From Bradyrhizobium lupini (GTDB lineage: Bacteria > Pseudomonadota > Alphaproteobacteria > Rhizobiales > Xanthobacteraceae), in assembly GCF_040939785.1 (NCBI RefSeq), contig NZ_CP162553.1, forward strand, positions 2,480,001 to 2,544,000: a DNA stretch of 64,000 nucleotides, given 5' to 3'. Positions 51,512 through 60,905 of the stretch are shown here, in pieces. The notes under the pieces were generated by a model. That model searched no databases, was not told where the DNA came from, and worked only from the letters and a program-made list of their open reading frames with translations. How positions within the stretch are numbered: the first letter of the stretch is position 1; each line of letters opens with the position of its first letter. Made by a program: the position numbers and the translations under genes.

Positions 51512-52483
51512 TCAGTAGCCTCGCGTCAGGTCGACCACATTCCGCAACGGCTTCTTTTCAAGGTACCGCTGCAGGTTGTCGCCGAAGATCTCGAATACGC
51601 GGGCGGTATAGTCGCTGGGATAGCCGGAGACGTGTGGCGTGATCAGCACGTTCGGCATCGTCCAGAGCGGACTGTCGGTCGGGAGCGGTTCTCGTTCGAA
51701 CACATCGAGGAGGGCTCCAGCGATGGTGCCTGCCTGGAGTTCCTCCACGAGTTCGCTTTCCGCGATTACTGACCCGCGGGCAATGTTAATCAGGAAGGCA
51801 CCGCGCCGCATTTGACGAAGCTGCTCACGACCCATGAGCTTGGTCGTTTCTGGAAGGTGGGGAACGGCAAGCACAACGAAGTCTGAGAGTCGCAAAAGCT
51901 CCGCGATGTCTTTCGGCGGCAGGAGCCTGTCGACATTTTCAAGTGGGCTGGTCAGATCGCGTTTCGAGCCAATCACAGTCATCCCAGCGCTTTTGGCGCG
52001 ACGAGCGATTTCGACGCCGATGGATCCGAGCCCGACCACGCCCAGCGTCTTGTGGGAGATAGGCTGCACTGGTCGCATGTGCCACTCCCGACCAGATTGC
52101 TCCCGCATGAACCGCGGAAAGTCCCAGTGCATCATGCCGATACCCGTCATTACGAAATCCGCAATGGAATCGGCATGGATACCCCGAGCGTTGGTAACGA
52201 TAAGGTCGCTAACGCGGTCGCGGATCGGCAAGATTGCGTCAATGCCGGCGGAGGTCGACTGGAACCAGCGCAGTCGACGTGCCTTGTCGAACAACTGGAC
52301 GGGGAAATCGATGCCGGAGCCCACGATGATATCCGCATCCGCCACCTGGTCTTCTAGCGATGTAAGATCCTTGGCGCTCAGCACGCGCAGATTCGGAAAG
52401 CCTTCACGGGCGAGGCGAGCAATTTCGGAACCATGGACCAGAACAGTGACCGTATCGCTAGCTGTAGATATGGAAGATGTCAT
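51512..52483 (-). CDS. D-2-hydroxyacid dehydrogenase
   Basis: A 323-aa NAD(P)-dependent enzyme that interconverts a 2-keto acid and a D-2-hydroxy acid. The Rossmann motif is GVVGLGSIGVEIARR (151-156 glycines); the catalytic set is R236 (NIARGSV), a Glu in DVFEREPL (263-265) and H284 (ITPHVSGYPSDY). ATG at 52483 (MTSSISTASD) with GAGGA upstream; the longer frame to 52660 is not family-like. Closest subgroup by eye is glyoxylate/hydroxypyruvate reductase A-like. It lies upstream of the PotABCD-like region in the same direction but 1.4 kb from the next functional gene. Confidence 0.92.
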   Translation of the reverse strand: MTSSISTASDTVTVLVHGSEIARLAREGFPNLRVLSAKDLTSLEDQVADADIIVGSGIDFPVQLFDKARRLRWFQSTSAGIDAILPIRDRVSDLIVTNARGIHADSIADFVMTGIGMMHWDFPRFMREQSGREWHMRPVQPISHKTLGVVGLGSIGVEIARRAKSAGMTVIGSKRDLTSPLENVDRLLPPKDIAELLRLSDFVVLAVPHLPETTKLMGREQLRQMRRGAFLINIARGSVIAESELVEELQAGTIAGALLDVFEREPLPTDSPLWTMPNVLITPHVSGYPSDYTARVFEIFGDNLQRYLEKKPLRNVVDLTRGY

Positions 52484-53051
52484 TACTCGTCTTGTCCTCG
52501 TTACTGTGCATGAGTGCACATAATGAACTGAAAGTGATTGCGAAGCGTGATCGCTCGGTGGAGTGGCAACGGATCTCTTGTTGCTCACTCGTTTGCTGCC
52601 GGCGCCTGCCGAGCTTCCGCACGCGAGTTCTCGCCGGCACCCTTCAGTGATGCTAGCCAACAGCTCGATGCCTTACCTAGATAGTACCAACCCGCTTGTT
52701 TGGATTTCGCGCGATGTAGGGCGTCGTATTGCAGATTTGCTGCGCCTGATGTCGCTTCACCCAAGAAACCCTGCGAGTTCACGCCGTGATAAGGCAGTTG
52801 GAGTCCCGAACACGGATAAGCGATCGCAAGTTGGTGTGCCTGGTCAGAGGTCAGAACCTGCTTGCATCGCCGATTTTCTGCGACAGCGGCGCAATAAGAC
52901 GTATCTGCGTCGGGCGCGGTCGAGACGAAGTGTGCACTTTCGAGTTTGAGGCAGGCTGGTTACGAGGTCCATCGAAGTGAGAATGTGAATCTGCGAGGGG
53001 GCTGGCCCTTTGTGCGATTCTTCATGGGAGTTGGCCTTGAGGCGCCACGGA
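52484..53051. other. Divergent region before the defence island
   Basis: About 570 bases between the dehydrogenase (minus) and the left direct repeat. Several short frames on both strands, none with motif or start signal. No transposase or integrase trace was seen here. Confidence 0.35.
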
Positions 53052-53155
53052 CGCAGGCCCTACCAGGCGGGCGGCAAGGGCGCATCGCCCCAGCAGAAAA
53101 GCGCACCTGCAGGAGCGTGAGGAAAGCGACCCCGAGTGCAGCGACGAGACCGGTT
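53052..53155 (+). repeat. Left direct repeat flanking the Hachiman operon
   Basis: CGCAGG...CCAGGCG..., GGGCGCATCGCC, GAAAA, GCACC, GAGCGTGAG, AGCG and CCGAGTGCAGCGACGAGACC then GGTT also occur, in the same order and orientation, at 56701-56820. The two copies differ by scattered substitutions and a 16-base insertion in the right copy. This copy ends about 120 bases before hamA. Confidence 0.8.
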
Positions 53156-53273
53156 ACCTTTTCGGATAAAATAGCCGAGCAAATGCACCAGCATTCCCCC
53201 TCTACCTACGAATGTGCAGTAGGAACCTGTACGAATCTGAAATATGTGTAAGTTTTTGGGGGTAAATATAGCG

Positions 53274-54197
53274 ATGGCCGGCCTGTCATTCGAAATCCTT
53301 ATTGATGACGCCCTTGCCGGCATCACTTCCGTGTCTCAGCTCACCACTTTGGTAAACAAGCGCGTTCTAAGCTTAATTAACGACTTCGAAGACACCGAGT
53401 GGCGGTATCTCAAATTCCAGAGTTACCTCTGGGACAATATAGCTGAAACCGCATTGTCCCAAAGAGAGCGATCCGCACTTGTGGATCAGAGTCACAGCAG
53501 CCTCATAGCAGCGGCTCAGAACCTCAGATTGACTGACAAGGACGAGGTGGGTCAGGGAAGCGAAATAGCCGAAGTATTCTTGTATGGCCTAATGCGCCAT
53601 CGTTTTGGCGCTCTGCCTGTCGTTCCGAAGATATTTTACAAACAGAATGTTCAGGACAACGCCAAGGGAGCAGACAGCGTACACATTGTAGTGAAGGGCG
53701 ACGACTTCACACTGTGGTTCGGCGAAGCGAAATTCTACAACTCCATAGCTGATGCTCGCCTCGATGCAGTAGTGACCTCCGTCTTGAACTCACTATCGAC
53801 CGATAAGCTGAAGAAAGAAAACGCGATCATCACCAGCGTCTCGGACCTGGATGGACTGCCGATCCCCGCACGCCTTCGAGAGAAGATCAAAGCCGCTTTG
53901 AGCAACCGCGAGTCGATCGACAAGCTGAAGGCGAAGATTCATATACCGATCCTTCTATTACACGAATGCCTCACGACGGCCGCTGCCAGCGAGTTATCGG
54001 AGACCTACAAGACGGAGTTGGCCGCCTTTCACAAGGAACGGGCTGAGTCTTACTTTTCAAAGCAGCTCGCAAAATCCAGTTCGGTTCACAAATACGATGA
54101 TCTCAACTTCCACATCATACTCTTTCCGGTTCCAAGCAAGAAGAAGATCGTTGATGCGTTTGTCCACGCCGTCGCCTTCTACAAAGGACAGAAATGA
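53274..54197 (+). CDS. hamA: Hachiman defence protein HamA (DUF1837 nuclease)
   Basis: A 307-aa HamA/DUF1837 protein, the nuclease effector of Hachiman. It has a PD-(D/E)xK-like core: acidic DD near the N-terminus, D134 in KGADSVHIVVKG and the E151-x-K153 pair in LWFGEAKFYNS. In characterised systems HamA is held by HamB and degrades DNA after damage or infection is sensed. The ATG at 53274 (MAGLSFEILID) is preferred to 53244 since GGGGG lies upstream; the choice is uncertain. Its stop overlaps the hamB ATG (ATGATG). Intact, without stops or frameshifts. Confidence 0.9.
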   Translation: MAGLSFEILIDDALAGITSVSQLTTLVNKRVLSLINDFEDTEWRYLKFQSYLWDNIAETALSQRERSALVDQSHSSLIAAAQNLRLTDKDEVGQGSEIAEVFLYGLMRHRFGALPVVPKIFYKQNVQDNAKGADSVHIVVKGDDFTLWFGEAKFYNSIADARLDAVVTSVLNSLSTDKLKKENAIITSVSDLDGLPIPARLREKIKAALSNRESIDKLKAKIHIPILLLHECLTTAAASELSETYKTELAAFHKERAESYFSKQLAKSSSVHKYDDLNFHIILFPVPSKKKIVDAFVHAVAFYKGQK

Positions 54198-56311
54198 TGG
54201 AGATTTTTGAGACCTGTCAGGAGATTAACAGGCTGCTATCGATCCAGAATGAGCTGGCTGCCAGAAATCTATTGATACAGCTGCTGGCAGACCTGGATCG
54301 GGTCAAGACGCCCTACCCGCAGTTGGTGAACCATATGATCCGCGCGACGGGCCTGTTTCCCTACCTGCAGCTTGAGAGCGCGTCGTGGGACCAGAAATAC
54401 GTACATCACGCGTTTGAGGTTGACGTTGGCCGCCGATTGGCAACCCTACACCGAGAGCAATCCTCTGTCCTTGCCAGACTTCTGAACGGGAGGAGCATCG
54501 CGGTAAGCGCCCCAACGAGCTTCGGAAAGAGCTTTATCATTGACGCATTTATAGCCGCAAAGCATCCGGACACGGTTGTGATCATCGTCCCGACAATCGC
54601 GCTCATGGACGAAACACGAAGGCGACTGTTCAAGAAATTCTCCGAACACTACACGATCATAACGGCACCGGATACGCGGCTCGGACCTAAGAACATCCTC
54701 ATCTTTCCACAGGAGCGCGCCTTCGGATACCTGGCATCCCTTAAAACGATCGACCTTCTCGTCGTCGATGAATTCTACAAGGCGAGCCAAGAGCACGATC
54801 CCGAGCGCGCCTCCTCTCTGGTAAAAGCGATCTTAAAACTTTCGAAGAAGGCAAGCCAGCGGTACTACCTTGCACCGAACATCAAGAAACTCAACGATAA
54901 TGCGTTCACGCGCGACATGGAGTTTGTTGAACTCCTCGATTTCAATACCGTGTACTTGAATATCCAAGAACCGTACAAGGAATTTGGAGGAGACGCCGCC
55001 AAGAAGGGCGCGAAGTTGATTGAGCTGATTTCTCCGGGCGATGAAAAATCACTCATCTACGCTGGTACTTACACTGAAATCCGAAAAATAGCCGACCTTG
55101 TCATCAAGAACCTGCCAACCGTAGATCGGATTTACACCTCAGCGTTCGCCAAGTGGCTGAGGGAAAATTACGAAAAAGACTGGCTCTTGGCCGATCTGGT
55201 GGAGCGGGCAGTCGGGGTTCACAATGGCAGCATGCACAGGTGCCTGAGCCAGCTGCAGATCAGGCTGTTTGAGTATGAGGACGGCTTTGACAGCATTGTC
55301 TCCACGTCTTCCATCATTGAGGGCGTCAATACTTCTGCTCAGAATGTGATCGTATGGCGCAGTAAGCTTGGCAGGACTAACCTCAAGGATTTTACCTACA
55401 AGAATATTATTGGCCGCGGCGGGCGCATGTTCAAGTATTTCGTCGGCAACATCTTTCTGTTAGATGCGCCGCCAAAATCGGAAGATGCCCAACTCGAAAT
55501 CTCGTTCCCAGATAACATGCTGGGAACTCTCGACGAAGATGGCGATGCAGACCAGCTGACAGACCGTCAAATTGAAAGGATCGTCGAGTACAGAACCCAA
55601 ATGTCCGACATCATTGGCGAGGAACAATTCGCACGTCTCAAGAGGGAAAGTGTTCTGCAGGACAGCGACGCAGACTTTCTGCTGCGCTTGGCAAAAGACA
55701 TGAGAGACGCTCCAGAGGATTGGAAGGGGTTCGGCTATCTCAACTCGTCAAATCCAGCCCAGTGGGACTCCATGCTGTACAAAGTGCTCAAGCTCAAACC
55801 CGGCGGTTGGGATACAACATGGTCTAACGTGGTGAATGTGACCAAGGAGATTGCGCACAATTGGCGTGATGATTTGTCCCAGATTATTTCGACCTTGAGG
55901 CAAAACGGTATTAGCATAGAGGACTTCTTCAAACTGGAGCGGACTGTTACATTTAAATTGTCTGCTCTCCTCGGCGACACAAATGAGCTTCATAAGATCA
56001 TCGTGAACCCTGCTGTTGATATTTCAGGGTTCGTAGGCAGGATGAGCCGCGCGTTCCTTCCTAGTGCAGTCTACCATCTTGAGGAATACGGCCTACCGCG
56101 CATGATATCGAAGAAGATCCAAGCGGCCGGTCTCATCAATTTTGAAGATCCTGACATGGATCTCCTCAGGGCACTCGACCGATTCAAGTTTTTGGGGATT
56201 AACGCCGTACTAGCGATCAAATCTCTAGGGCCTTTTGATCGCTACGTTGTGCGCTTCTTTTTCGATGGGATTACTCCTGACGAGTCCCAGACACCGGATG
56301 ACGCTTCATAG
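54194..56311 (+). CDS. hamB: Hachiman defence helicase HamB
   Basis: A 705-aa superfamily 2 DNA helicase. Walker A is APTSFGKSF (106-114), motif II is DEFY (192-195, in LLVVDEFYKASQEHD), motif V region STSSIIEGVNTSAQNVI (370-386) and motif VI IGRGGR (406-411). The C-terminal 280 residues have no familiar domain, as in HamB proteins. Start at 54194 overlaps hamA by four bases; ATG at 54197 is an alternative. HamB is thought to track along DNA, sense its integrity and release HamA. It forms a two-gene operon with hamA. Intact. Confidence 0.92.
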   Translation: MMEIFETCQEINRLLSIQNELAARNLLIQLLADLDRVKTPYPQLVNHMIRATGLFPYLQLESASWDQKYVHHAFEVDVGRRLATLHREQSSVLARLLNGRSIAVSAPTSFGKSFIIDAFIAAKHPDTVVIIVPTIALMDETRRRLFKKFSEHYTIITAPDTRLGPKNILIFPQERAFGYLASLKTIDLLVVDEFYKASQEHDPERASSLVKAILKLSKKASQRYYLAPNIKKLNDNAFTRDMEFVELLDFNTVYLNIQEPYKEFGGDAAKKGAKLIELISPGDEKSLIYAGTYTEIRKIADLVIKNLPTVDRIYTSAFAKWLRENYEKDWLLADLVERAVGVHNGSMHRCLSQLQIRLFEYEDGFDSIVSTSSIIEGVNTSAQNVIVWRSKLGRTNLKDFTYKNIIGRGGRMFKYFVGNIFLLDAPPKSEDAQLEISFPDNMLGTLDEDGDADQLTDRQIERIVEYRTQMSDIIGEEQFARLKRESVLQDSDADFLLRLAKDMRDAPEDWKGFGYLNSSNPAQWDSMLYKVLKLKPGGWDTTWSNVVNVTKEIAHNWRDDLSQIISTLRQNGISIEDFFKLERTVTFKLSALLGDTNELHKIIVNPAVDISGFVGRMSRAFLPSAVYHLEEYGLPRMISKKIQAAGLINFEDPDMDLLRALDRFKFLGINAVLAIKSLGPFDRYVVRFFFDGITPDESQTPDDAS

Positions 56312-56700
56312 CATGGTGCGCTCAAGGGACGCCGAATACAGCCCAGGCGGCACCACTCAATTCACCCCTAGAGTGCGGGCGATAATTGGAGAGTTCGACA
56401 TCGATCGTCGGTTGTGCCCCTTGCGCGAACTGTTTCCTCCGACGCGTTGGCGCCCTGGACGGCAACCTCTGAATGCAAAGCACCCTTATGAGAAGCGAAG
56501 AGCAACCAGAAGAAATGTTGCATCGTTCGTGATGGTGATGCGCAGCTTCGTCGATTGAATTAAGGCGATGGAGGCGAGGAGGGGGTGTTCTCGATCTCGA
56601 TCTGCCATCTTTGACGAAGATGCTCAATACGGTGACGTCGCATGGCGTCCGGCTGGCCACCGACCATATGGCCGCCGAATTGCGTTGAGCTACCCAGGGC
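56312..56700. other. Gap downstream of hamB
   Basis: About 390 bases between hamB and the right direct repeat, without a clear terminator or gene. Short frames have no motifs. Confidence 0.35.
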
Positions 56701-56820
56701 CGCAGGGCCGGCCAGGCGTGCGCCAGGGGCGCATCGCCGCGACGGAAAATGGCACCCGGAGAGCGTGAGCATAGCGGCCCGAAGGGGCACGCGGGTCCGA
56801 GTGCAACGACGAGACCGGTT
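56701..56820 (+). repeat. Right direct repeat flanking the Hachiman operon
   Basis: Right copy of the element described at 53052-53155. It carries an extra GGCCCGAAGGGGC hairpin-like insert after GAGCGTGAGCATAGC. The sequence beyond it (TAGCGGCACCCGGG, GATAGCGATCGCCGCAGG) is absent from the left side. Confidence 0.8.
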
Positions 56821-57032
56821 CAATAGCGGCACCCGGGAACGGGGCAGTGATAGCGATCGCCGCAGGCGAGCCCCTTTTCCGAGTGCCCCCGGCGAGGAGT
56901 TCCGCATCCCTTTGCGCGAGGGATCGACACCGCCCGGCCGAGACGCAAAGCTGCTCGGTTCAACGAGAGCGGTGCGGCGGCCGCCGCACGCGCTCTGGCC
57001 GAGCAACTCCACCAAAACTTGAATCAGCGGAC

Positions 57033-57215
57033 CTAGATTTCCTCGCGCGCATGCGTCTGCGCGTCATAGATCCTGATCTGAAGCATGGGAAAACGCTTCT
57101 TCAGTTCTTCGCCACCTGCTCTGGCGCCGTCTCTGGTTGCAAATTCAGCTTTGAACCGGCCGTCCAACTCAAACGCGTAACCAGAGGCCGGCAATTCACG
57201 GGTGGCTGCAACCAT
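57033..57215 (-). CDS. Small conserved protein next to the thermonuclease
   Basis: A 60-aa acidic-basic protein (MVAATRELPASGYAFELDGR ... EELKKRFPMLQIRIYDAQTH). Its ATG starts one base after the stop of the thermonuclease gene and GGGAA lies before it, so the two are coupled. No domain is recognised, though similar small proteins seem common in rhizobial mobile elements; that is from memory and not checked. The predicted fold is beta-beta-alpha-beta-like (VFELDGRFKAEFAT, helix GARAGGEELKK, strand LQIRIYD). Confidence 0.65.
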   Translation of the reverse strand: MVAATRELPASGYAFELDGRFKAEFATRDGARAGGEELKKRFPMLQIRIYDAQTHAREEI

Positions 57216-57216
57216 T

Positions 57217-57868
57217 TCATTCCCATTGTGCAGTGAGGTGACTGGAGTGATCGGTAGCGTGAGTCGCCCAATCCGCGCCAGAGCCATCGGCCCAAATGCG
57301 GTGATAAACAATTGCCTTGTGGGTTGGCGCCTTGCTGGGATGGCAACAAGGATGGGCATTTCCATCATCTGAACAGGCGGACGGCCTTCCACTTGCGCGG
57401 ATGCATGCACGATAGAGCCACGGCTCGACATAGCTGCCCTTCCAGAGACCCTGGCCCGCGCGCTCAGCCTCGCGCTGAGCTTCCTGATATCTGCCCCTCG
57501 AGTATTGAGGCCAATCCAACGCAAGGCCGTTGCGTACAAACCATTCCCCGAGGTCCCTGCCTGCGACCGAGCAGGTCGCGACCGTGCGGCCATATGGGTC
57601 GAGGCTGATTGGAACACAATTGACGGGACGGCGGGCAATGAAGGCGTCAAGGTCGTTCGCGGCCTGCGGACCACATCGATACTGTAAGCTGTCTTCGCCG
57701 CGGCACAGCTGCCTGCTCTCCGGTGCATCGACGCCCCAAAGCCGGATGCGCACGCCATGCATTTCCAGGGTGTCGCCGTCGATCATGCTGGCCTGTCCGA
57801 CAAAAATCGTCGGCCAGCGCCACACTCGACAGAATGGCGAGAATCAGCGCGACAGAGGTTCGACCCAT
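57217..57868 (-). pseudogene. Thermonuclease-family protein with a frameshift after the signal peptide
   Basis: The signal peptide MGRTSVALILAILSSVALA (start 57868, GGGA close before it) is in one frame and the nuclease in the next: SMIDGDTLEMHGVRIRLWGV, DAPES and YGRTVATC carry the staphylococcal-nuclease residues (Asp in DGDT, Arg in RIRLWG, Glu in DAPE, Arg in YGRT). An extra T in GATTTTTGTCGG near 57807 explains the shift. The body to 57217 is otherwise intact. It would be a secreted or periplasmic DNase/RNase. A homopolymer indel is also a common sequencing error, so the gene may be functional. Confidence 0.8.
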
Positions 57869-58020
57869 TCCCTTGACCTTGTAGCTATCGCAAATCTCGC
57901 GGACTGAATGACAAATAGCTATTCGGTACCCGAAAGCTTGGGTTGCCACAAAGCGCAATTGCTGTAGTTCTCGATCGAGGATTGTCGCCCGATTCTCGAT
58001 TCCTTATAGTTCCGCGCATC

Positions 58021-59731
58021 GTGAGCACTGCAGAGCCCATTCCCGCAAACGCCCCGGTTCCCGTTATATTTGCGCGCGACGCGAATACGGCAGCGCTTGC
58101 TCCGATCGCACGACCTGCAGTCGCGGTGATACCACAATACAGTACCTGGAATGATTTCACCTACTATTTCACCGCGCGCCTGCTGGTGCTGCTGCCGCAA
58201 CAACAGCCCGTACCGTTCGATATGCATTTTATGGTTTCTGGGTTCGATCGAACTGACGACTTCTTCAAGCAACTCCTTCTTCACCAACCTTGGGTGCCGA
58301 TCGAGCTTGCGAATGCGAGCTACGTTGGCATTCTCGATAGCATTGAGTCATACGGCTCGCTGATTGAATTGCTTGGCTTCGCGCGCGCTATGACGTCACT
58401 GCGATTGCTCGGTGACGCGGTCGTTCTTCGGACAGAGGGCACGGATACCGCACGTCTGGCGCTTTTCGACACAGACCGATTTCACCTGGGCGCGCTAAGG
58501 GCCAGCTCCAACTATGTCGCGTTCCGCCACGGGCGTCGCTATTTGCGGCCCGAACCGCAAGCTCCAGTCCCTGATGCGGCGACAAGCTTCCACATGGCGA
58601 CGAACCTGCTTGCGGCCGACAATCCCTATGACATCAATTTCGACTTTCGATCGGACGAACTTAATCGTGATCGTGTCGCGGTCCTCATTGGACGAAACGG
58701 AAACCGGCAAGACCCAGCTTTTGCTAAGCCTCATCCATTCGCAACGATCTCCCCAAGTCGGCGAGCCAGCAGTCTCGACCGCTTTCGAAACCACCCCAAC
58801 GTTCAGCCGATTGATGGTCTTTTCATCTGTGGCGTCGGACTCCTACCCACGATCGATCCCGCCTTGGGAAGGCGTCGACTATCAGTATTTTTCGATGATT
58901 GCCAATACGGACACTGAGGCCGATGCATCGACCGGCGCATTGATCGATTGCCTGCGCGATCACAGGCAGTTTGAGCCTTTCTCCCAAAGTATGCCATTTA
59001 GCGGACCGAGTCGGCTGAACATGCTGGAAAGGTCGCTAGCCCCCCTGTCCTTTTCAAAGACGATCCACCTGCCTCTCAGGGATCAATCGGAGCCTCACGA
59101 TCTGTTCGACGTGAGAACCTGGCAGGGTAGAGCCTATTTTCCCCTGTTCAGATCGTTGAACGAGCAGCGCCAGCTGCAGTTGGTTCGCATGGTCGATTGG
59201 TCCAGATCGCCGGTGACGTTCGGCCTGGGCGAAGCGCCCCGTACAATCAGCAGCGGAGAGCAAGCGATGCTGAGGTTTGCGGCCCAGGCCGTTGGGTCGA
59301 TCGAACAAGGCAGTATGCTGTTGTTCGACGAACCGGAAACGCACCTCCACCCGAATTATGTTTCGGACTTCATGTCGATCCTGCACACGCTGCTGGCCGC
59401 GACGAGATCCGTGGCAATTATCGTGACACATTCTGCTTATATCGTAAGGGAAGTCCCTCGGCAGCGTGTCCGAATATTATCACTGAAAGAGAGAGTGATT
59501 TCGATCGATCAACCTAGGCTCCAGACGTTCGGAGCGAGCATTGAGAGCATTTCCCAGTTTGTATTCGGCGATAGCGACATCTCCCACGGTTACCAGGACT
59601 TGCTGGTAGATTGGGTCAATCGTCTCGGCACCGAAGTGACGATCGAGCGCATTGTTCAGGAGCACGGCGAGAGGTTGAATCCAGAAACACTCTCTTGTGT
59701 GGCCCACCTCCTTCGCATGCGACAGCAATGA
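58021..59731 (+). pseudogene. AAA/ABC-like ATPase of a defence pair, frameshifted in the P-loop
   Basis: An ATPase of about 570 aa of the SMC/OLD type. Start is uncertain (GTG 58021 used; TTG 57943 also open). About 225 residues of unrecognised N-terminal sequence (YSTWNDFTYYFTARLLVL, FMVSGFDRTDDFFKQLLLHQ) precede the P-loop, which reads VLIGRNGN and then breaks: an extra A in GGAAACCGGCAAG near 58700 puts GTGKTQLLLSLIHS in another frame. That frame stays open to 59731 with signature TISSGEQAMLRFAAQ, Walker B MLLFDEPETHLHP and H-loop IIVTHS. The stop overlaps the HNH gene's ATG. The composition, ATPase then HNH, is that of Septu (PtuA-PtuB), but the N-terminus differs from what I know. Confidence 0.8.
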
Positions 59732-60557
59732 TAGCGCTAACCGCTCCATCGTCTGCGGAGGACGATGCTTACCTCAACATGATCTGTGCGGAGCCGGCCT
59801 GGGCTAATTACCTTGGCCTGTGGGCATCATGTTATCAGGCCTATCGCGTACATGGCGGCAATCCGTGGTCGATCGTTGGCTCGAAATTCCCGGCGGCAAT
59901 GGGCACGGTTCAGCAGAGGCTTTACGAGAACCGAAAGAGTGTAACTCGCTTCAAGAACCTGCGCAGCCAGCAAGTCGCCAGCCGTCCCATGTGTGGGTCT
60001 TCGGTCACGGGCGCCCTGGACCACTTTCTGCCAAAGGAAACCTTTCCTGAGTTTTCGGTCATGGCGGCGAACCTCGTTCCGGCCTGCACGAGCTGCAACT
60101 CATCGGTCAAGGGCAGTACCTATAAAGGTGAAAGCCCGGAGGAGTGGCTCATTCATCCTTACTTCGACACGCTGGCCAACTCCGACCTCTGGGAGATACG
60201 GATTATCCAACCGTATCCGGCAGCCGTTTTGAAGCTATTCCCAGCTCTCACCATGCACCGTCCGTGCAAAAGCGTATCGCTTTTCATTTGAAGTATGTGC
60301 TCGGTGAGCAGTTTCAGCGCGCCTGTACGAACGCTTGGGCGACGCTACCACAACATATGCGCAACATGGGACCCACGGCTGGCCTCATTTCTGTCGCCGA
60401 TATCCGTGCAGAGCTCATCAAGCTCGTGAGCTATCATTATATCACGACGGGACGAAACGCCTGGTTAGCTGCGTTCCACCGCGGACTGCTGGGGGACTTG
60501 CCGGCTCAGGCATTCGTTGCGGCACAAGCGACGACACTTACAAAGTTGGTTCTCTGA
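59728..60557 (+). pseudogene. HNH endonuclease of a defence pair, frameshifted
   Basis: The ATG at 59728 overlaps the ATPase stop by four bases (ATGA). A treble-clef HNH motif lies at about residues 90-130: RPMCGSSVTGALDHFLPKE (H of LDH), FPEFSVMAANLVPACTSCNS with a second Cys pair. A frameshift at about 60215-60260 separates this from the C-terminal part, which continues open as KRIAFHLKYVLGEQFQRACT and IRAELIKLVSYHYITTGRNA to 60557. Intact length would be about 275 aa. In related pairs the ATPase controls the nuclease, which cuts DNA upon infection. Confidence 0.78.
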
Positions 60558-60905
60558 GCCTCATTGACCACACCTGTGCTCCCTGGGGGAATAAAGGGAC
60601 ACTCGGCTGCCTGTCAGTTGGCGTTGTTGCCGGATGAACTCGAAAAGCCGGCGTGTGCGTCAGCGATCGATACCTCGGCAATTAGACCATTCCTCCCGAT
60701 GACGTCTGAGAGGTCGACACGTGGGTCTGGTCGAAGGCGACGGTCCGCAAATTAATCGGCATGCAAATCGGAAACCCGGCGAGAGCCTCCGATATACGGC
60801 GGATCTGAAACGCACCACGCCAACGGCGGCGCATCGACGGTTTTCTACAAGGTTGGTCACCACGCCAGTCACAACGCCACCCTGCGGGCCGCAGGGCTGG
60901 AGTTA
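60558..60905. other. Gap downstream of the HNH gene
   Basis: About 350 bases without an assignable gene. A GGGCCGCAGGGCTGG run at 60889-60902 resembles a piece of the Hachiman-flanking repeat but is too short to call a copy. Confidence 0.35.

Noticed and set aside
57943..59731. Naming the ATPase-HNH pair Septu (ptuA-ptuB)
   Set aside because: Gene order and domains agree, but the large N-terminal region is not recognised, so the name would go beyond the evidence.
58514..59731. The ATPase C-terminal frame as a separate gene starting at 58514
   Set aside because: Its first 60 codons are out-of-frame translation of the N-terminal domain; the true gene is one longer frame broken by one base.
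60889..60902. Third copy of the Hachiman-flanking repeat
   Set aside because: Only about 14 bases match, and the later blocks of the repeat are absent.
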